Below, piece by piece: positions 44,189 to 55,786 of a DNA stretch of 64,000 nt. The position numbers and the translations under genes were made by a program. The notes under the pieces were generated by a model. It ran no database searches. It was not told the origin of the DNA and saw nothing but the letters and a program-made list of their open reading frames with translations. Numbering within the stretch: the first letter of the stretch is position 1; every line of letters begins with the position of its first letter. The DNA lies in contig OX419756.1 of the NCBI GenBank assembly GCA_948567375.1, positions 47,222,552 through 47,286,551 of the forward strand. Direction: 5' to 3'. Source of the stretch: Lunularia cruciata (Eukaryota > Streptophyta > Marchantiopsida > Lunulariales > Lunulariaceae).

Positions 44189-44397
44189 CAGTCTGGTGGA
44201 GGACAAGTTTGTTGCCTACCAATATGCTTTAGTAGTGGTAGTCTTGGCTCACTACAGTCCAAGACCATGGCAACATTAGTTTCAACTTTCAGTGGTGCAG
44301 TTACTTGGCTTGGTGAGTTAATGGAGGAGAAAGCCCTTGCAAAAGATACTCTAGTATCAGAGAGGAGATCACTTGGATTTGGAGTACAAGTGTGATT

Positions 44398-45586
44398 GTT
44401 CCATCTACCTTGGATGTTCCATTGTGGAGTTTAAAGGAGGCATTGCAACAACATGTAGATCGGTTAGTGCAGCAAGGTTGGAGTGGAGCCTTTGTACCAA
44501 CAAGAGATGAGTGTGAGGATGAGCCTCTAGAGTTAATTACCTTGACACCTCTGAATACCACACTCATTGCTTGGTAGTATCCAATAGAGGGAGTACGTCT
44601 ATTGGAGTTGTTTGGTAAGATTAGCACCGGACTAGTTACGGTCCTACAGGCGGGTATACTAGTACATAGGTACTTGTATGTGGTGAAAGATGAGACTGCT
44701 AGGCAAGTCTCTCTACATCATGTGGTACACTTGGCCTATTGGTATCTAGAGTTATTACCAATGTTTGCAATCAGGGGTTACTAAAAGGCCCTACCAATAG
44801 ATATTTCCTTATGGGGGGCGCATGATCTGGAGCGACATGGGCCTATTCATTTCGTGATTTTGGGATGGCCATGTCAAGGATATACACGTGTTGGCTGAGT
44901 TTTGGGTCTTCAAGATCCTTGTTCTGGTGTGTTTTAGGAGATGTTACAGATACTACAGTATCTCTAGGTTCATCAGTCCGTTTCTCCAACTTACCTTTTG
45001 GAGAACATTCCTTTGATGGAAGATTCTCACACCAAAGTGGTGATGAGTACACATCAAGTCCAGTCTTAGATAGGACCTGTTGTATTGTTGGATGCAACCT
45101 GAGTGGGATCACGGGCTCATTGTCTTTGTCTTTGGTGGACAAACTTCTTACCCAGAGAGGTTTTATAGTGTGAATATAATGGGATTCAACAACTAGACCA
45201 CATCCTTGTTGATGACATCTTGGATGTGGGGCATCAGTCTCAAATGGTGGTAGTGGCTGATTGGTCACCTATGGAAGTAGTGAACCTAGTTGGACAACCT
45301 AGAGCAGCTTTCCCCACACTTATGAGTTTCTTAGGCTCTCATGCTTTTAGAGAGAGAGGACCTGGTCTTGTTTAGGACTCACAAAAAGCAGTTAGTGGAG
45401 CTCAATGCCGATGAGAGAGAAAGGGTGATGGGTTTTTGCAATGGTATTATTGTTGTTCCAATAGTATCAGAGGCATCTATGCGTCAAGTGTTAGGTCAGG
45501 CTATGGACCTGAACTGTTTGACTTGGACTGTGAGCCGTGGTTTGGCAGAGCAACATAGGATGCACTTGATAGGCATCACCACTTAG
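44398..45586 (+). pseudogene. Cytosine-5 DNA methyltransferase domain in retrotransposon A2, decayed
   Basis: Same domain and order as in A1. Frame 1 carries motif I LLELFGKISTG (44599-44631), YLYVVKDETARQV, motif IV GWPCQGYTR with catalytic Cys at 44872-44874, motif VI TYLLENIPLM with the Glu at 45001-45003 intact, SRAHCLCLWWTNFL (45109 on), and after the same A-run shift near 45390 VELNADERERVMGF and RQVLGQAMDLN. Five or more in-frame stops, three shared with A1 (after RVG, in VF*EML and in YL*VHQ). In motif VIII, Cys codons TGT stand where family members have Arg, as CpG decay would produce. Order I-IV-VI-VIII-X excludes DRM-type permutation. Confidence 0.88.
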
Positions 45587-45890
45587 ACACTTGTGAGCCC
45601 TCCTTGTGCCTATTGAGACAATTCAAGCACATGATGGGGGCAATGGACCAAGTGGACATGGTATTCTTGGGACACAACCAATAGCTACTAGGGAGAGGGG
45701 TCTACTTGGAGTCCATCCAAGTGAGCATAGGCTACTTTGATTACACCCTTGGTCCACTTGGGATGCAGCTAGAGGATGTGTGGAGCTTGCAGCTATAGTG
45801 GAGGGAGTTTTCACACAAAGGTTGGAGCCTCTAGTGGTCTGGAGCATGACACCACTGCTCCCAAGGGCCCAGTGTAGTAACTAGTCAATA
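45587..45890 (+). other. A2 linker between methyltransferase and RT
   Basis: Aligned to A1 4366-4659 and continuing without B: GGGCCCAGTGTAGTAACTAG then CGTCTCCCACTCTTGG. No domain recognised. Confidence 0.5.
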
Positions 45891-46740
45891 CGTCTCCCAC
45901 TCTTGGACAATTACAGAGGATACTTGGAAGCCAGATCTTGGACCCAAGCTTACAGGAGAGGAAAGACGGAGAGTTTGGAGGTTCTTGAGGAGCTACACTA
46001 GTTGTTTTGCCTTCAATATGAAGGATTTGGGTGCTCTAAAGGGACCTAGTATACACATTGAGTTGACTAGCAATACACTTGTTTTTTGATGTCCTTATCA
46101 CTATAGTGACATGGAGAGGACATTGATTTAGAGCTGGATTAGAGACCTTTTTGAGGCTAGTTTGGTGGAGATCTTACATGGAGAGTATGCATCAGCTATA
46201 GTGATGCCAACCAAGAATGATATGCATGGCAACTACACGGATAGGCGGATGTGTGGAGATTACCATCCTATCAACTGATAGACTAGGGCTGATCGGTATC
46301 CCATGCCTACATTGGAGGAGATTTTTGGTGCAATTGGGCATGCAAAGGTTTTCAGTACTTTGGATCTTTGAGCCGGAGATCATCAATTGCCGATCAAGGA
46401 GAAGGATAAGTTCAAGATAACATTTTGGGCTATTGATCCTCATGGTAAGGATGTGTTATATCAATGGAGGTTCTTACCACTTGGGTTAAAGAATGCTCTT
46501 TCTAAGTTCTAGAGGGTCATGGATAGGATCCTAGCAGGATTGGATTTTGCTCAGTGTTGTGTTGATAACATTTTAGTCTATAGCACTATTATGGAGGAGC
46601 ATGAGAGATAGTTGTTGAAGGTGTTTTAGAGGTTGAGGTCTCATGGATTCAAATTACATCTTGGGAAGTGTAGGTTCTTCCATGAGCAGGTTGAGTATTT
46701 GGGTCACACTATCTACCCTGGAGGACTTGGTGTTTAGTAG
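45891..46740 (+). pseudogene. A2 reverse transcriptase, decayed
   Basis: NDMHGNYTDRRMCGDYHPIN, ADRYPMPTLEEIFGAIGHAK, QWRFLPLGLKNALSKF and CCVDNILVYSTIMEEHE. The YIDD box reads CVDN. Stops match many A1 positions (after HPIN, after STLDL, before RVMDR). Confidence 0.87.
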
Positions 46741-46746
46741 ACCAAA

Positions 46747-47030
46747 GTGGAAGCTATTGCACATATTCCTTGGCCTACAGATGTGAGTAGAGTGCAAGCA
46801 TTCCTTGGGTTGGTGAACTTCTATTGCCACTATGTTAGAGGATTTAGTGCCATTGCCAAGGCCTTGATGAAGTTGACCAAGCTTACACAAGAGTGGTGTT
46901 GGGGAGATGAGCAAGAGAGAGCTTTTGTACAGCTCAAGGAGAGGTTGACATTTGCTCCTATTTTGAGGAGACTGATCAGAGGACAACCATTTCATGTTCA
47001 TACTGATTGGAGCATGTTGGGGCTTGGAGC
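46747..47030 (+). pseudogene. A2 RNase H, truncated
   Basis: FLGLVNFYCHYVRGFSAIAK through FHVHTDWSMLGLGA, cut by the C2 LTR at 47031. Confidence 0.85.
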
Positions 47031-47716
47031 TGTGAGCCGGCCTGTCTCTCACTCAGGATGAACCTCTGATGGCTATTATGGTAGCGCACCATGGACTAAG
47101 AAGGCAAGGAACCCCAACTCCATTGTACTCCTCCAAGTCTAACCCTCTAAGACTCAAGACATTGCTCACTAGAGAACTCAATGAGAGAGATAGTTGCAAA
47201 TGAAAGGATGATGAGTACTTCCTCACCACTTGTTTATATCCTTGTGAAATAGTTACGCACCAAAGTTACTAATTACTAGAGTAACTCAAGTCACTAGGCT
47301 AAAAGTCAAGTAAAGTCAAAAAGTAGAAAGGAATATCCATTCACATGGGCATATTCCCCTAAGCATGTGGTCTTATCTTGACCCAACCACTAAGTCAAGG
47401 ATTCCTTCACATGGGCTATCCTTGGACTATAGAAGAATCCAAAACAAAAGCCTTGCGGGCCTAAGAGTTCTCAATTCTTTCCTCAAAGCCAAACACCTAG
47501 GAATAATACCAAGTCAACACACTAGAATCCAAAATAGTGGTGCTCATCTTTTCCACCTCTAAAGTAAGGTCCCCTCTATCTTAGCTATGACTAACTCTAG
47601 CTAATCATGACTAATGTAGAACCATCCTTTATCTCTATATAAATAATATCTCTCAAGTAGTTGTTATACCAAGCTTAATATCATAATACCGCACACATGC
47701 ACAAATGGGTGTTACA
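47031..47716 (-). repeat. C2 3' LTR
   Basis: 686 bp, plus-strand ends TGTGAGCC...GGTGTTACA; polypurine-like ATCCGGGGGTAAA (minus) next to it at 47717-47729. Confidence 0.92.
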
Positions 47717-47719
47717 TTT

Positions 47720-49330
47720 ACCCCCGGATTAAGTTTTCACTTTGTCCTCAAAGTGAAGGTTTCTCTACCTTCTATGATATATCTTCAACTTATCATGGTT
47801 AATCCTATCAAAGTGTCTTCCTCCCAACTCCCTGAGATGATAGATGTGATTGCCCCATTCCTTCTTCACTATGAAAGGTCCAAAGTACTTAGGCAAAAAC
47901 TTTGGACTTCTTTTGCACTCTCTTGAATCGAATAAAATCAAACAACATTACCCAATCACCTTCTTTGAAATTTCCACCTTCTTCTTTCCTTGCCTCTAGT
48001 CATAGCACTCCTTTTGTTTCCTTTGAGCTTGCTCTAATCAAACCATAGCAACTGTTCTTGCTTCTTCCAACTCCATGAGTTGATCCTTCCTTGACTTCTC
48101 TGCATCACCTCCTTGTGCTTTCTTCAATCTCCTATGAATGCTTTGGAAGGTAGGAAGATCAAAGTGAATAGGTAAGGTAGACTCAATACCATATACCAAT
48201 TGAAAAGGAGAATATCCGGTAGAAGTCTTCATGGTTGTCCTATACTCCCACAAAACTGCATGAATCCTCTTGTCCCAATGATGTTTAGCCTCCTCCATTT
48301 TTGCATCTTTGGCCAACATCATGCGCAAGGTCTGATTGGTTCTCTCTGCCAAGCCATTGGAATTTGGCTTATAGGATGTAGTTACTCTATGTGTGATAGA
48401 GAAATGTTGTAGCATGGATGTAGTAATGCTTCCTGTAAACTCTCCTCCTCTATCAGAAACCAACTCCAAAGGGCATCCAAACCTAGTGATAATGCGTTCA
48501 TAAAGAAATCTACCCACTTCATCTTCATTCTTGTCCCTCAATGGTCTAGCCTCAACCCACTTTGTAAGGTAATCAGTAACTAACACAATGAACCAATTTT
48601 TCCTTGGGGTTCTATTGAGAGGACCTACAAAATCAATTCTCCACTTCTCAAAAGGTCCTAGCAATGGAATTGATCTAAGTGGTGGAGTGGATGTAGACTT
48701 CCTAGCAAAAGCTTGATAAACATGACAAGTTTTGCAATAATCAAGACAATCCTTGAAAATCCCTCTCCAATGGTAACCTGCATCTAGAATCTTGAAAGCA
48801 GTCACTTTTCTTGCAAAGTGCCCTCCACATATTAAACCTTCATGAAACTCCTTTATGAGTAGGATAGACTCTTCCTTACCCACTGCTCTTTGAATTAGAC
48901 CATCTACTCCTTGGTAAAAAAGAATATCCTCCACCATTGTGTAAGGTCTAGATCTTGCTGCAAGGGCCTTCCTCTCCCTAGCATGCATCCCTTCTGGATA
49001 GTTACCTCTTGTCACAAAATCCACAATCTCCTTGTACTCCATTGGAACCTCTTGAGTGATTGAGATTGTCATGAGCTCCTCATCCAAGAAGGAATCATCC
49101 ACTGGCTCATCTCCATCATGATCATAGGCTCTAGATAACAAATCAACATTTGCATGTTTCTTTCCTGGCCTATCCTCAATGGTGTAGTCATACTCAGACA
49201 AGAGTATCATCCACCTTCCTAGGCTCCCTTCAACATTAGGCTTGTTGAAGATGTACTTCAAAGCCTTGTGATCCATGACAATGGTGGCTTTCCCTCCAAT
49301 CAAGTAGTGTCTAAACTTCTTTGAGACCAA
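47720..49330 (-). pseudogene. C2 integrase and end of RNase H
   Basis: Open for 430 residues (48038-49330), then decayed to 47720. RNase H end: IVMDHKALKYIFNKPNVEGS. Integrase: H2C2 finger with CKTCHVYQ (second Cys changed to Tyr), core with intact triad IDFVGPLNRTP, LVSDRGGEFTG and NGLAERTNQTLRMML. The core is better preserved than in C1. Confidence 0.88.
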
Positions 49331-49860
49331 AGATCACTGCCAACCCTTCTCTCTCCGTGATAGAGTAGTTCTTCTCTGCTGAAACCATCTGCCTACTAGC
49401 ATAAGCTATTGGATGATCATGCCCATCTTGGTCTTATTGACTAAGAGTGCATCCTATAGCTACATAAGAAGCATCAATGTAGAGGATGAAAGGCTTACTC
49501 CAATCAGGTTTAGCAAGAATTGGAGCTACAACAAGGGATTGCTTGAGCTCCTCAAAAGCTTTGAGAGCCTCCTTGTCCTCCAAAGTCACCATTGAATCTA
49601 CACTCTTCTTCATGTAGATGGTCAATGCATAAGCCTTGTTGGGAATGGGAAGATGAACCTCCTATATTATCCAACCATCCCCAAGAATTGGCATTACTTT
49701 GTCAAGCTTGAAGGGAATGGAAGGTCTGAGATTTTCCTCACCTTCTTAGGATCAACTACTATTCCATCCTTGGAGCTGATGTGCTCCAAAAGTAGACCTT
49801 CTTCACATCCAAAAATGCACTTCTTTGGGTTGAGTGATGCATTTGCCTCATCTTAGTGTT
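49331..49860 (-). pseudogene. C2 RNase H N-terminal part and RT connection
   Basis: FILYIDASYVAIGCTLSQ and LKAFEELKQSLVVAPILAKP; frameshifts near 49330 and 49430 and stops near 49440 and 49855. Confidence 0.75.
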
Positions 49861-50344
49861 GCAAGACCTTGATTAGGTGCTCAAAGTGCTCCTCCTTGCT
49901 CCCATAGACACCAAAGTCATCAATGAAGTCTCTCACAAATTTCCCAATGAAAGGTTCAAATACCTTGTTCATGAACCATTGGAATGTGGCTGGAGCATTG
50001 CAAAGCCCAAAAAGCATGACCTTGAAAGCATAAGTTCCCCAAGGTGTGGTGAATGTGGTGAGTTGTTGATGCTCTGGTGCAATCTTGATTTGGTTATATC
50101 CACTATAACCATCTCCAAAACTGTACCTCTCATGACTTGCAACCTCCTCCAAGATCTTATCAATGAATGGCAATGGGTAGTAGTCCTTCTTGGTAACAAC
50201 ATTTAGCTTCTTGTAATCTACACATATACCAAGCTTGCCATTCTTTTTCTTCACAATGACAATTGGAGACACCCATTTTGAGTTCTCTACCTCAAAGATA
50301 AATCCAGCCTCCTTGAGCTTATCAATCTCCTCCTTCACAACCAA
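49853..50344 (-). CDS. C2 reverse transcriptase
   Basis: 163-residue open segment: FIFEVENSKWVSPIVIVKKK, TFTTPWGTYAFKVMLFGLC, VRDFIDDFGVYG. FIDD intact; retains the WGTYA lost from C1. Confidence 0.87.
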   Translation of the reverse strand: MVVKEEIDKLKEAGFIFEVENSKWVSPIVIVKKKNGKLGICVDYKKLNVVTKKDYYPLPFIDKILEEVASHERYSFGDGYSGYNQIKIAPEHQQLTTFTTPWGTYAFKVMLFGLCNAPATFQWFMNKVFEPFIGKFVRDFIDDFGVYGSKEEHFEHLIKVLQH

Positions 50345-51162
50345 AGATATTGGTGGGCTAATGCGATGTTATTTTGGTGGATTGGTCTTGCATGTGACTC
50401 CACCTCTATCTTGTGCTCCTCCAAGGTGACTTCCTTCAAATCTTTGTAACTGAAAGCAAAAACATGGATGAACTTGCCAAAAATCTCCTCAAATCTCACC
50501 TTCTCCTCCTTGGTAACATTTGGGCCATACTTGAGGGTAGCTAACCTTCTTTCTACCTCCTCTAGTGTCAATAGTGATTTACCTGGGTCCTTCAAAATCT
50601 CTGGCTTAGGTGCAAAATCCATAGCACACAAAGGATACACATCTGAATCAGATTCAGATTCATCCTCCTCCGTAGAAGTCTCCTCTTCCATGCTTGTGTC
50701 CACACCTGAAACTCCTTCTTCAGAATCTGATTCCCAATAACCAAAAGATGGTGTATCCGAATGTGAAGTGTTGGTGGCGTTAGTCACAGGAACTATGACT
50801 CTATGGTTTGATGGCCCAATCCTCAAGTACCCTTTGTGCCATCAATCAGTTGTGCATGCTGCTCTCAACCATGGCCTCCCAAGAAGTAAGTCATAGCTTG
50901 AATCCTTCAAGACTTGGAAAGTCATGAGATTTTGAACTCCCATAACTGAAACTACCACTTTATCCATCACCCCTACTGGTCTAACTTGTTGCTTGTTTGC
51001 CATGCTCACCACAAATGTTGATGGTCTTGAGGGTATCATACCCAACTTCTTCATCATCCTTTCTGACATGGCATTTATTGCTGATCATCCATCAACCAAT
51101 GCATCCTTGATGTTGTGACCATTCACTCTCACATCAATCTTAGAGGCATATTCACAAGCGTC
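50335..51162 (-). pseudogene. C2 acidic linker and protease
   Basis: VDG followed by TGA and then SAINAMSERMMKKLGM: the second Gly of VDGGS is a stop. The linker reads SFGYWESDSEEGVSGVDTSM. The same stop occurs in the duplicated block at 52597-53342. Confidence 0.75.
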
Positions 51163-52457
51163 CTATGGTGCTGGCTTGGCATCCACCACCTCCATTGATA
51201 TTGGAGCTTTTGCTATCTTCTTCCTCTTGCTTCTTGTAGAACTCAAACCACCTCTAAGCTCCTTTCTCAAGGTAGGGTTCAAAGCAATCAATTGGCCCAT
51301 TATGATGTTAGCCTTGTGACTACCAACATCCTCCAACACATTGTAGTTCCATTGTTGCTTTGAGATCAAGAAGTCCTCCATCCCCAACTTCCTCCTTGGA
51401 GTCTTTGTTATTGATGGTGTTGAGGTAGGAGTGCTCCTAGTAGACATAAGAGTATCCTTGCTTGGAGCAAATCCTTGAGAAGAGTGAACATCCTCTGCAA
51501 AACGAGCTCTCTTCTTCTCTTGTGCCATAAGCTCCAAATTAAGACCTTTGGAGTTTGAGCACTCTCCCTTCTCATACTTGCTCTCAACCACATCTATGGA
51601 TGCTATCCCCTTACCTTTGTTTGGATTAGGAGCCACTTGGGTTTCACTACCTCCCTCTTTCCCTCTATTGGCTCCCTCATAACCCCTTCTCCGATGGTAA
51701 GTGGAATTTGGGCAATTCCTTTGGATATGGCCTCTTCTTCCACAACCAAAACAATTTTTATCATTGAAATTGTTGGCTGGTTGGTCTCCTCTATATGGAT
51801 AGTTTCCATAACTCCTAGGCCCTCTCCCTACATTCTGATCCACCCCTCTCTTCTCCCATAGTTGCACCACATTGATCTTGAGATCCGCAAGTTGTTATGT
51901 GATGGTTTGAAGTGGATCTTTTGGTAGAGGTGAACTAGAGCAACTACTACTTGTGGTGCAACCCTTGTCACCAAAGTATCAGAAGTTCCACCATACTTGT
52001 AGCCTTGAGGAGGATGCACAACCTCCTTCACCACCAAATCACTCTCATTCCCTTCCAAACTCTCCTCCATATAAATTGCGATCTTGATAGCTTGAACCTT
52101 GGAAGAAGGTTTCTCATATATCACTCTTTCCACATAGACTCTCACTTTCTCTCCATCTCCTTGTTTGAGAAATGTAACCTCACTCATCAATCTCTCATAA
52201 CTCTCATCAGGAAGAAAGTTCTCAATGAGTACTGAAGTCAAAGTCTCCCAAGACTCCTCTTCCCCATCTCTCTTCTCTCTCTTTTGGTATTCTGACTCAT
52301 GCCATGTAAGTGCTACATCTTCAAAGAAATCTGGTAATAATGAGGCCCACCCATTGTTTCTCCTCTCATTGTTTCCTATGCAAGCTCTCTTGAAGTCTCT
52401 CACAAAGGCCTCCACATCTTCTCCATCCTTGCCAAAGAAAACCGGAATTTTCCCCAT
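51163..52457 (-). pseudogene. gag: C2 gag
   Basis: MGKIPVFFGKDGEDVEAFVR to KREKRDGEEESWETLTSVLI; an internal deletion removes the part after VRVYVERV present in C1; zinc knuckle CFGCGRRGHIQRNC is intact; ends VVDAKPAP. A frameshift near 51850-51870 splits it. Confidence 0.82.
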
Positions 52458-52596
52458 CTTAACCGCTCATTATCTTTCGTTTCTCTCAATTTCCTTTTTC
52501 TTTTTCTCTTCTCTTTTCTCTCACTCTATTACTAATAGAGTATATACATGACTTACAACATCTGAGAATAATCCACTCTAGGGAACACAAAAGGTT

Positions 52597-53342
52597 CATC
52601 CTCCTCCGTGGAAGTCTCCTCTTCCATGCTTGTGTCCACACCTGAAGCTTCTTCTTCAGAATCTGATTCCCAATAATCAAAAGATGGTGTATCCAAATGT
52701 TAAGTGTTGGTGGTGTTAGTCACAGGAACTATGACTCTTTGGTCTGATGGCCCAATCCTCAATTACCCTTTGTGTCATCAATCAGTTGTGCATGCTGCTC
52801 TCAAACATGGCCTCCCAAGAAGTAAGTCATAGCTTGAATCCTTCAAGACTTGGAAAGTCATGAGATTTTGAACTCCCATAACTGAAACTACCACTTTATC
52901 CATCACCCCTACTGGTCTAAGTTGTTGCTTGTTTGCCATGCTCACCACAAATGTTGAAGATCTTGAGGGTATCATACCCAACTTCTTCATCAACCTTTCT
53001 GACATGGCATTCATTGCTGATCATCCATCAACCGATGCATCCTTGATGTTGTTACCATTCACTCTCACATCAACCTTAGAGGCATATTCACAAGCCTCCT
53101 ATGGTGCTGGCTTGGCATCCACCACCTCCATTGATACTGGAGCTTTTTTGTTCTTCTTCCTCTTGCTCCTTGTAGAACTCAAACCACCTCTAAGCTCCTT
53201 TCTCAAGAGAGGGTTCAAAGCATTCAATTGGCCCACTATGATGTAAGCCTTGTGGCTACCAACATCCTCCATTACATTGTAGTTCCATTGTTGCTTTGAG
53301 ATCAAGAAGTACTCCATCCCCAACTTCTTCCTTGGAGTCTTT
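52597..53342 (-). repeat. Duplicated C2 linker-protease block replacing the extra ORF
   Basis: Repeats 50664-51408, including the same VDG-TGA protease stop. Left junction follows AAAGGTTC; the right junction has TTTG in common with both parent sequences. Downstream (53343 on) continues with the C leader. Confidence 0.85.
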
Positions 53343-53590
53343 GAAACTTGAGATTTTGACCAAAATCACCTTAATCCCCAAAATCTGCAATCCACATCAC
53401 ACAATCTCTCCAAATCCTCTCATGTGTACAAGATGTACAAAATCACTTCAAAGACATCATAATGAACTATAGGGTATACAAATGGATATTGGTTCTCTTA
53501 CATAAGTTCAGCCCTATCCTCTCCTAATGTTCTCTCCAAGTGAACTCTCATAGCCTCCTTCTGTCTAATGTAGAATTGAACACAAAAGAT

Positions 53591-53632
53591 TAAATATCAC
53601 AATACCACACACATGCACAAATGGGTGTTACA
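53591..53632 (-). repeat. C2 5' LTR remnant
   Basis: TAAATATCACAATACCACAC... to GTGTTACA, the terminal 42 bp only. Confidence 0.85.
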
Positions 53633-54340
53633 GGTCTGCATGGAATAGAAGGCTTTCCTTGAAGGAGAAGGTGTTTTACTCCTTGTTGCATGATGTCACA
53701 TGACCATGTACCATTTGGAAGAAGGGATCTTGTTGTAGAGTTGATCGAAACTCGTTATGGACCTTGGGGTCAATTGACACCGTAGTAATTACCACCGTGA
53801 TGAGAGGAAGAGCCTTCAAATCATGCTGTCGTGATAGAGCATCACAGATGACATGGAACAGACCTAGTTTGTACTCAGGTTTGATGTCAAACAATTGGAG
53901 TTTCTCTTCCCATCGATGATGTCGACTCTTCATGTTCTCCAATTGTAGAGTCTGCAACAATGGCTTGTGATCAGTTTGCATGATCACTTGTTTCCCCAAG
54001 AGATAATGCCTCCATACCTTGGTGGCATATACCATTGCAAATTGTTCCTGATCTTGAGCAGAGTAATTTATTTTTGCTCTATTTAGTCAGCAAGACACAA
54101 AGGCAATGGGATGTAGTCCATCTGGGAATTCTTGTTGCATCAAAACTCCAATTGCAAAGTTAGAAGCACCAAAATCAACCACACAAGGTAGTTGAGTATC
54201 ATATGGTTGAAGAATGGGTCTTGAAGACACCATATGCTTTAACTTCTGGAATGCTTCTTCATGCTTGGTGGTCCACTGGAAGATCGAGTTCTTTCCTAAG
54301 AGGTCAGTCAATGGTGCAACCACATGAGCATAATAGTGGA
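53633..54340 (-). pseudogene. B2 RNase H, decayed
   Basis: QWTTKHEEAFQKLKHMVS, CVVDFGASNFAIG (B1 has DFDAS, so the catalytic Asp is lost), QTDHKPLLQTLQLENMKSRH, and VICDALSRQHDLKALPL. Where B1 has a TGA, B2 keeps CGA (HRWEEKLQLF). Stop near 54040-54085. Confidence 0.82.
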
Positions 54341-54347
54341 TGAACCG

Positions 54348-55271
54348 TCAATAAAAACTGGCCAATCCATTGAATGCCCGTACTTCTATAGCATCCTTTG
54401 GGGTAGGCCAATAAGTAATGGCCTTGATCTTCTCTTCTTTCATCTTGATCCCCTTTGATGAGATCTTATGCCCCAAGAAGGTAACCTCCTTCTGCCAAAA
54501 GGCAAACTTGGACTTCTTGCAATAAAATTTCCATTGTCGTAGTGGTCTTAGGGCTTCTTGCACATGATTCACGTGTTCTACCTCACTCTTGTTATAAATT
54601 AAGATATCTTCCAAGAACACCACCACGGACCGATCCAATAGTCCATCCAACACCGGATGCATCTGATCCATGAAGACTGATGGAGCATTAGTGAGTCTGA
54701 AAGGTAGAACTCTCCACTCAAAATGCCCATACCTTGTGCAAAAGGTAGTCTTTTGCACATCCTCTCTATCAATCTGAATTTGCCAATAGCCGCTACAAAG
54801 ATCTAACTTGGAAAAGTAGCATGCTCCACTTAGTTGATCAAGCAAGTCATTGATCCGAGGCAAGGGATATGCATTCTTCACGGTTTGCTTATTGAGCCCA
54901 CAATAATCAATACAGAAATGAAGTCCTCCATCCTTCTTTGGAACAAATAGTACCTCTCCACAAGGAGAGGTACTATGTCGTATGAAGTCCTTCTCCAATA
55001 ACTCTGTAAGTGTTGTTTGCAACTCCTCTAACTCCTTTGGTGAGGGCCGATAGATATGTCTACTCACTAGAGTACTCTCTAGCAATAACTCAATTTTGAA
55101 GGGCATACCTTGATCAGAGGGTAATCCCTTTGGCAGATCATCCACAAACACGTCCACAAAGTCCTTAACTATCCAATCAACCATTGCTTGATGAGGCTCT
55201 TGGCACTCTACAGATTGTTCTTGTGCAATCGGCTTGATCCACACCGCAAATACAAACTTATATTCCTCCAA
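54348..55271 (-). CDS. B2 reverse transcriptase
   Basis: 307-residue open segment: [96 protein letters not shown] and QKEVTFLGHKISSKGI. FLED replaces FLDD, so probably inactive although long and open. Confidence 0.88.
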   Translation of the reverse strand: MEEYKFVFAVWIKPIAQEQSVECQEPHQAMVDWIVKDFVDVFVDDLPKGLPSDQGMPFKIELLLESTLVSRHIYRPSPKELEELQTTLTELLEKDFIRHSTSPCGEVLFVPKKDGGLHFCIDYCGLNKQTVKNAYPLPRINDLLDQLSGACYFSKLDLCSGYWQIQIDREDVQKTTFCTRYGHFEWRVLPFRLTNAPSVFMDQMHPVLDGLLDRSVVVFLEDILIYNKSEVEHVNHVQEALRPLRQWKFYCKKSKFAFWQKEVTFLGHKISSKGIKMKEEKIKAITYWPTPKDAIEVRAFNGLASFY

Positions 55272-55786
55272 ATCTTGCTCTATGGCTGCTTTACTAACAA
55301 ACTTCCCTTCTAGGGATTCATCTATCTTCCAAGTTTACTCCTTGGTTGCCTTCTTGGCAAACTTCCAATCTTGGGACTCATCTCTCTTCCAGTTTGCTCT
55401 ATGGCTACCTTCTCAACAAACTTCCCATCTTGGGGCTGACTATTCTTAGGTGTCTTACTCAAAGGTGCCAAACAACCTAATCGGAAATTCCTACCTTGGT
55501 GTTGTACTTGAATTTGGCGTCGGGTCCAATCAAATTGAACCTTATGATGTTCAAGCCAAGGTAGACCCCAAATGATATCATAGTGTAGAGGTGCCACTAC
55601 AAACCTTATGCACTCCAAATACTCCTTCCCAATATTGAAGGTAACAAGATGCAAGGTGCGGAATGCAGAACCCTTTCTACCATCCGCCATCATCAAACTA
55701 CTTCCAGTCACTGGCTTGATAGGAATACCCAATTCCTTTGCTACTTGCATAGACATGCAATTCTCTGAACTTCCTAAATCAACCAA
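55272..55786 (-). pseudogene. B2 protease and repeat linker
   Basis: VDLGSSENCMSMQVAKELG (DSGSS in B1), YDIIWGLPWLEHHKVQFDW; the linker keeps a decayed form of the tandem repeat (about 55265-55440). Confidence 0.82.

Larger units (their letters stand above)
42728..47030 (+). mobile_element. Ty3/gypsy retrotransposon A2, second methyltransferase-encoding copy
   Basis: Corresponds to A1 from about 1518 to 4659 and 10323 to 11460. It starts inside gag and stops inside RNase H where a C LTR begins. It lacks B at the A1 insertion site and in places is better preserved than A1 (motif VI Glu kept). Confidence 0.9.
47031..53632 (-). mobile_element. Mosaic Ty3/gypsy element C2
   Basis: One full 3' LTR (47031-47716) and only the last about 42 bp of the 5' LTR (53591-53632). 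Internal order as in C1, but the extra zinc-knuckle ORF is replaced by a second copy of the protease region (52597-53342). Flanks do not match as a target duplication. Confidence 0.88.

Noticed and set aside
44398-45586. DRM-type (permuted) plant methyltransferase
   Set aside because: Motif I precedes IV, VI, VIII and X here, the canonical order.
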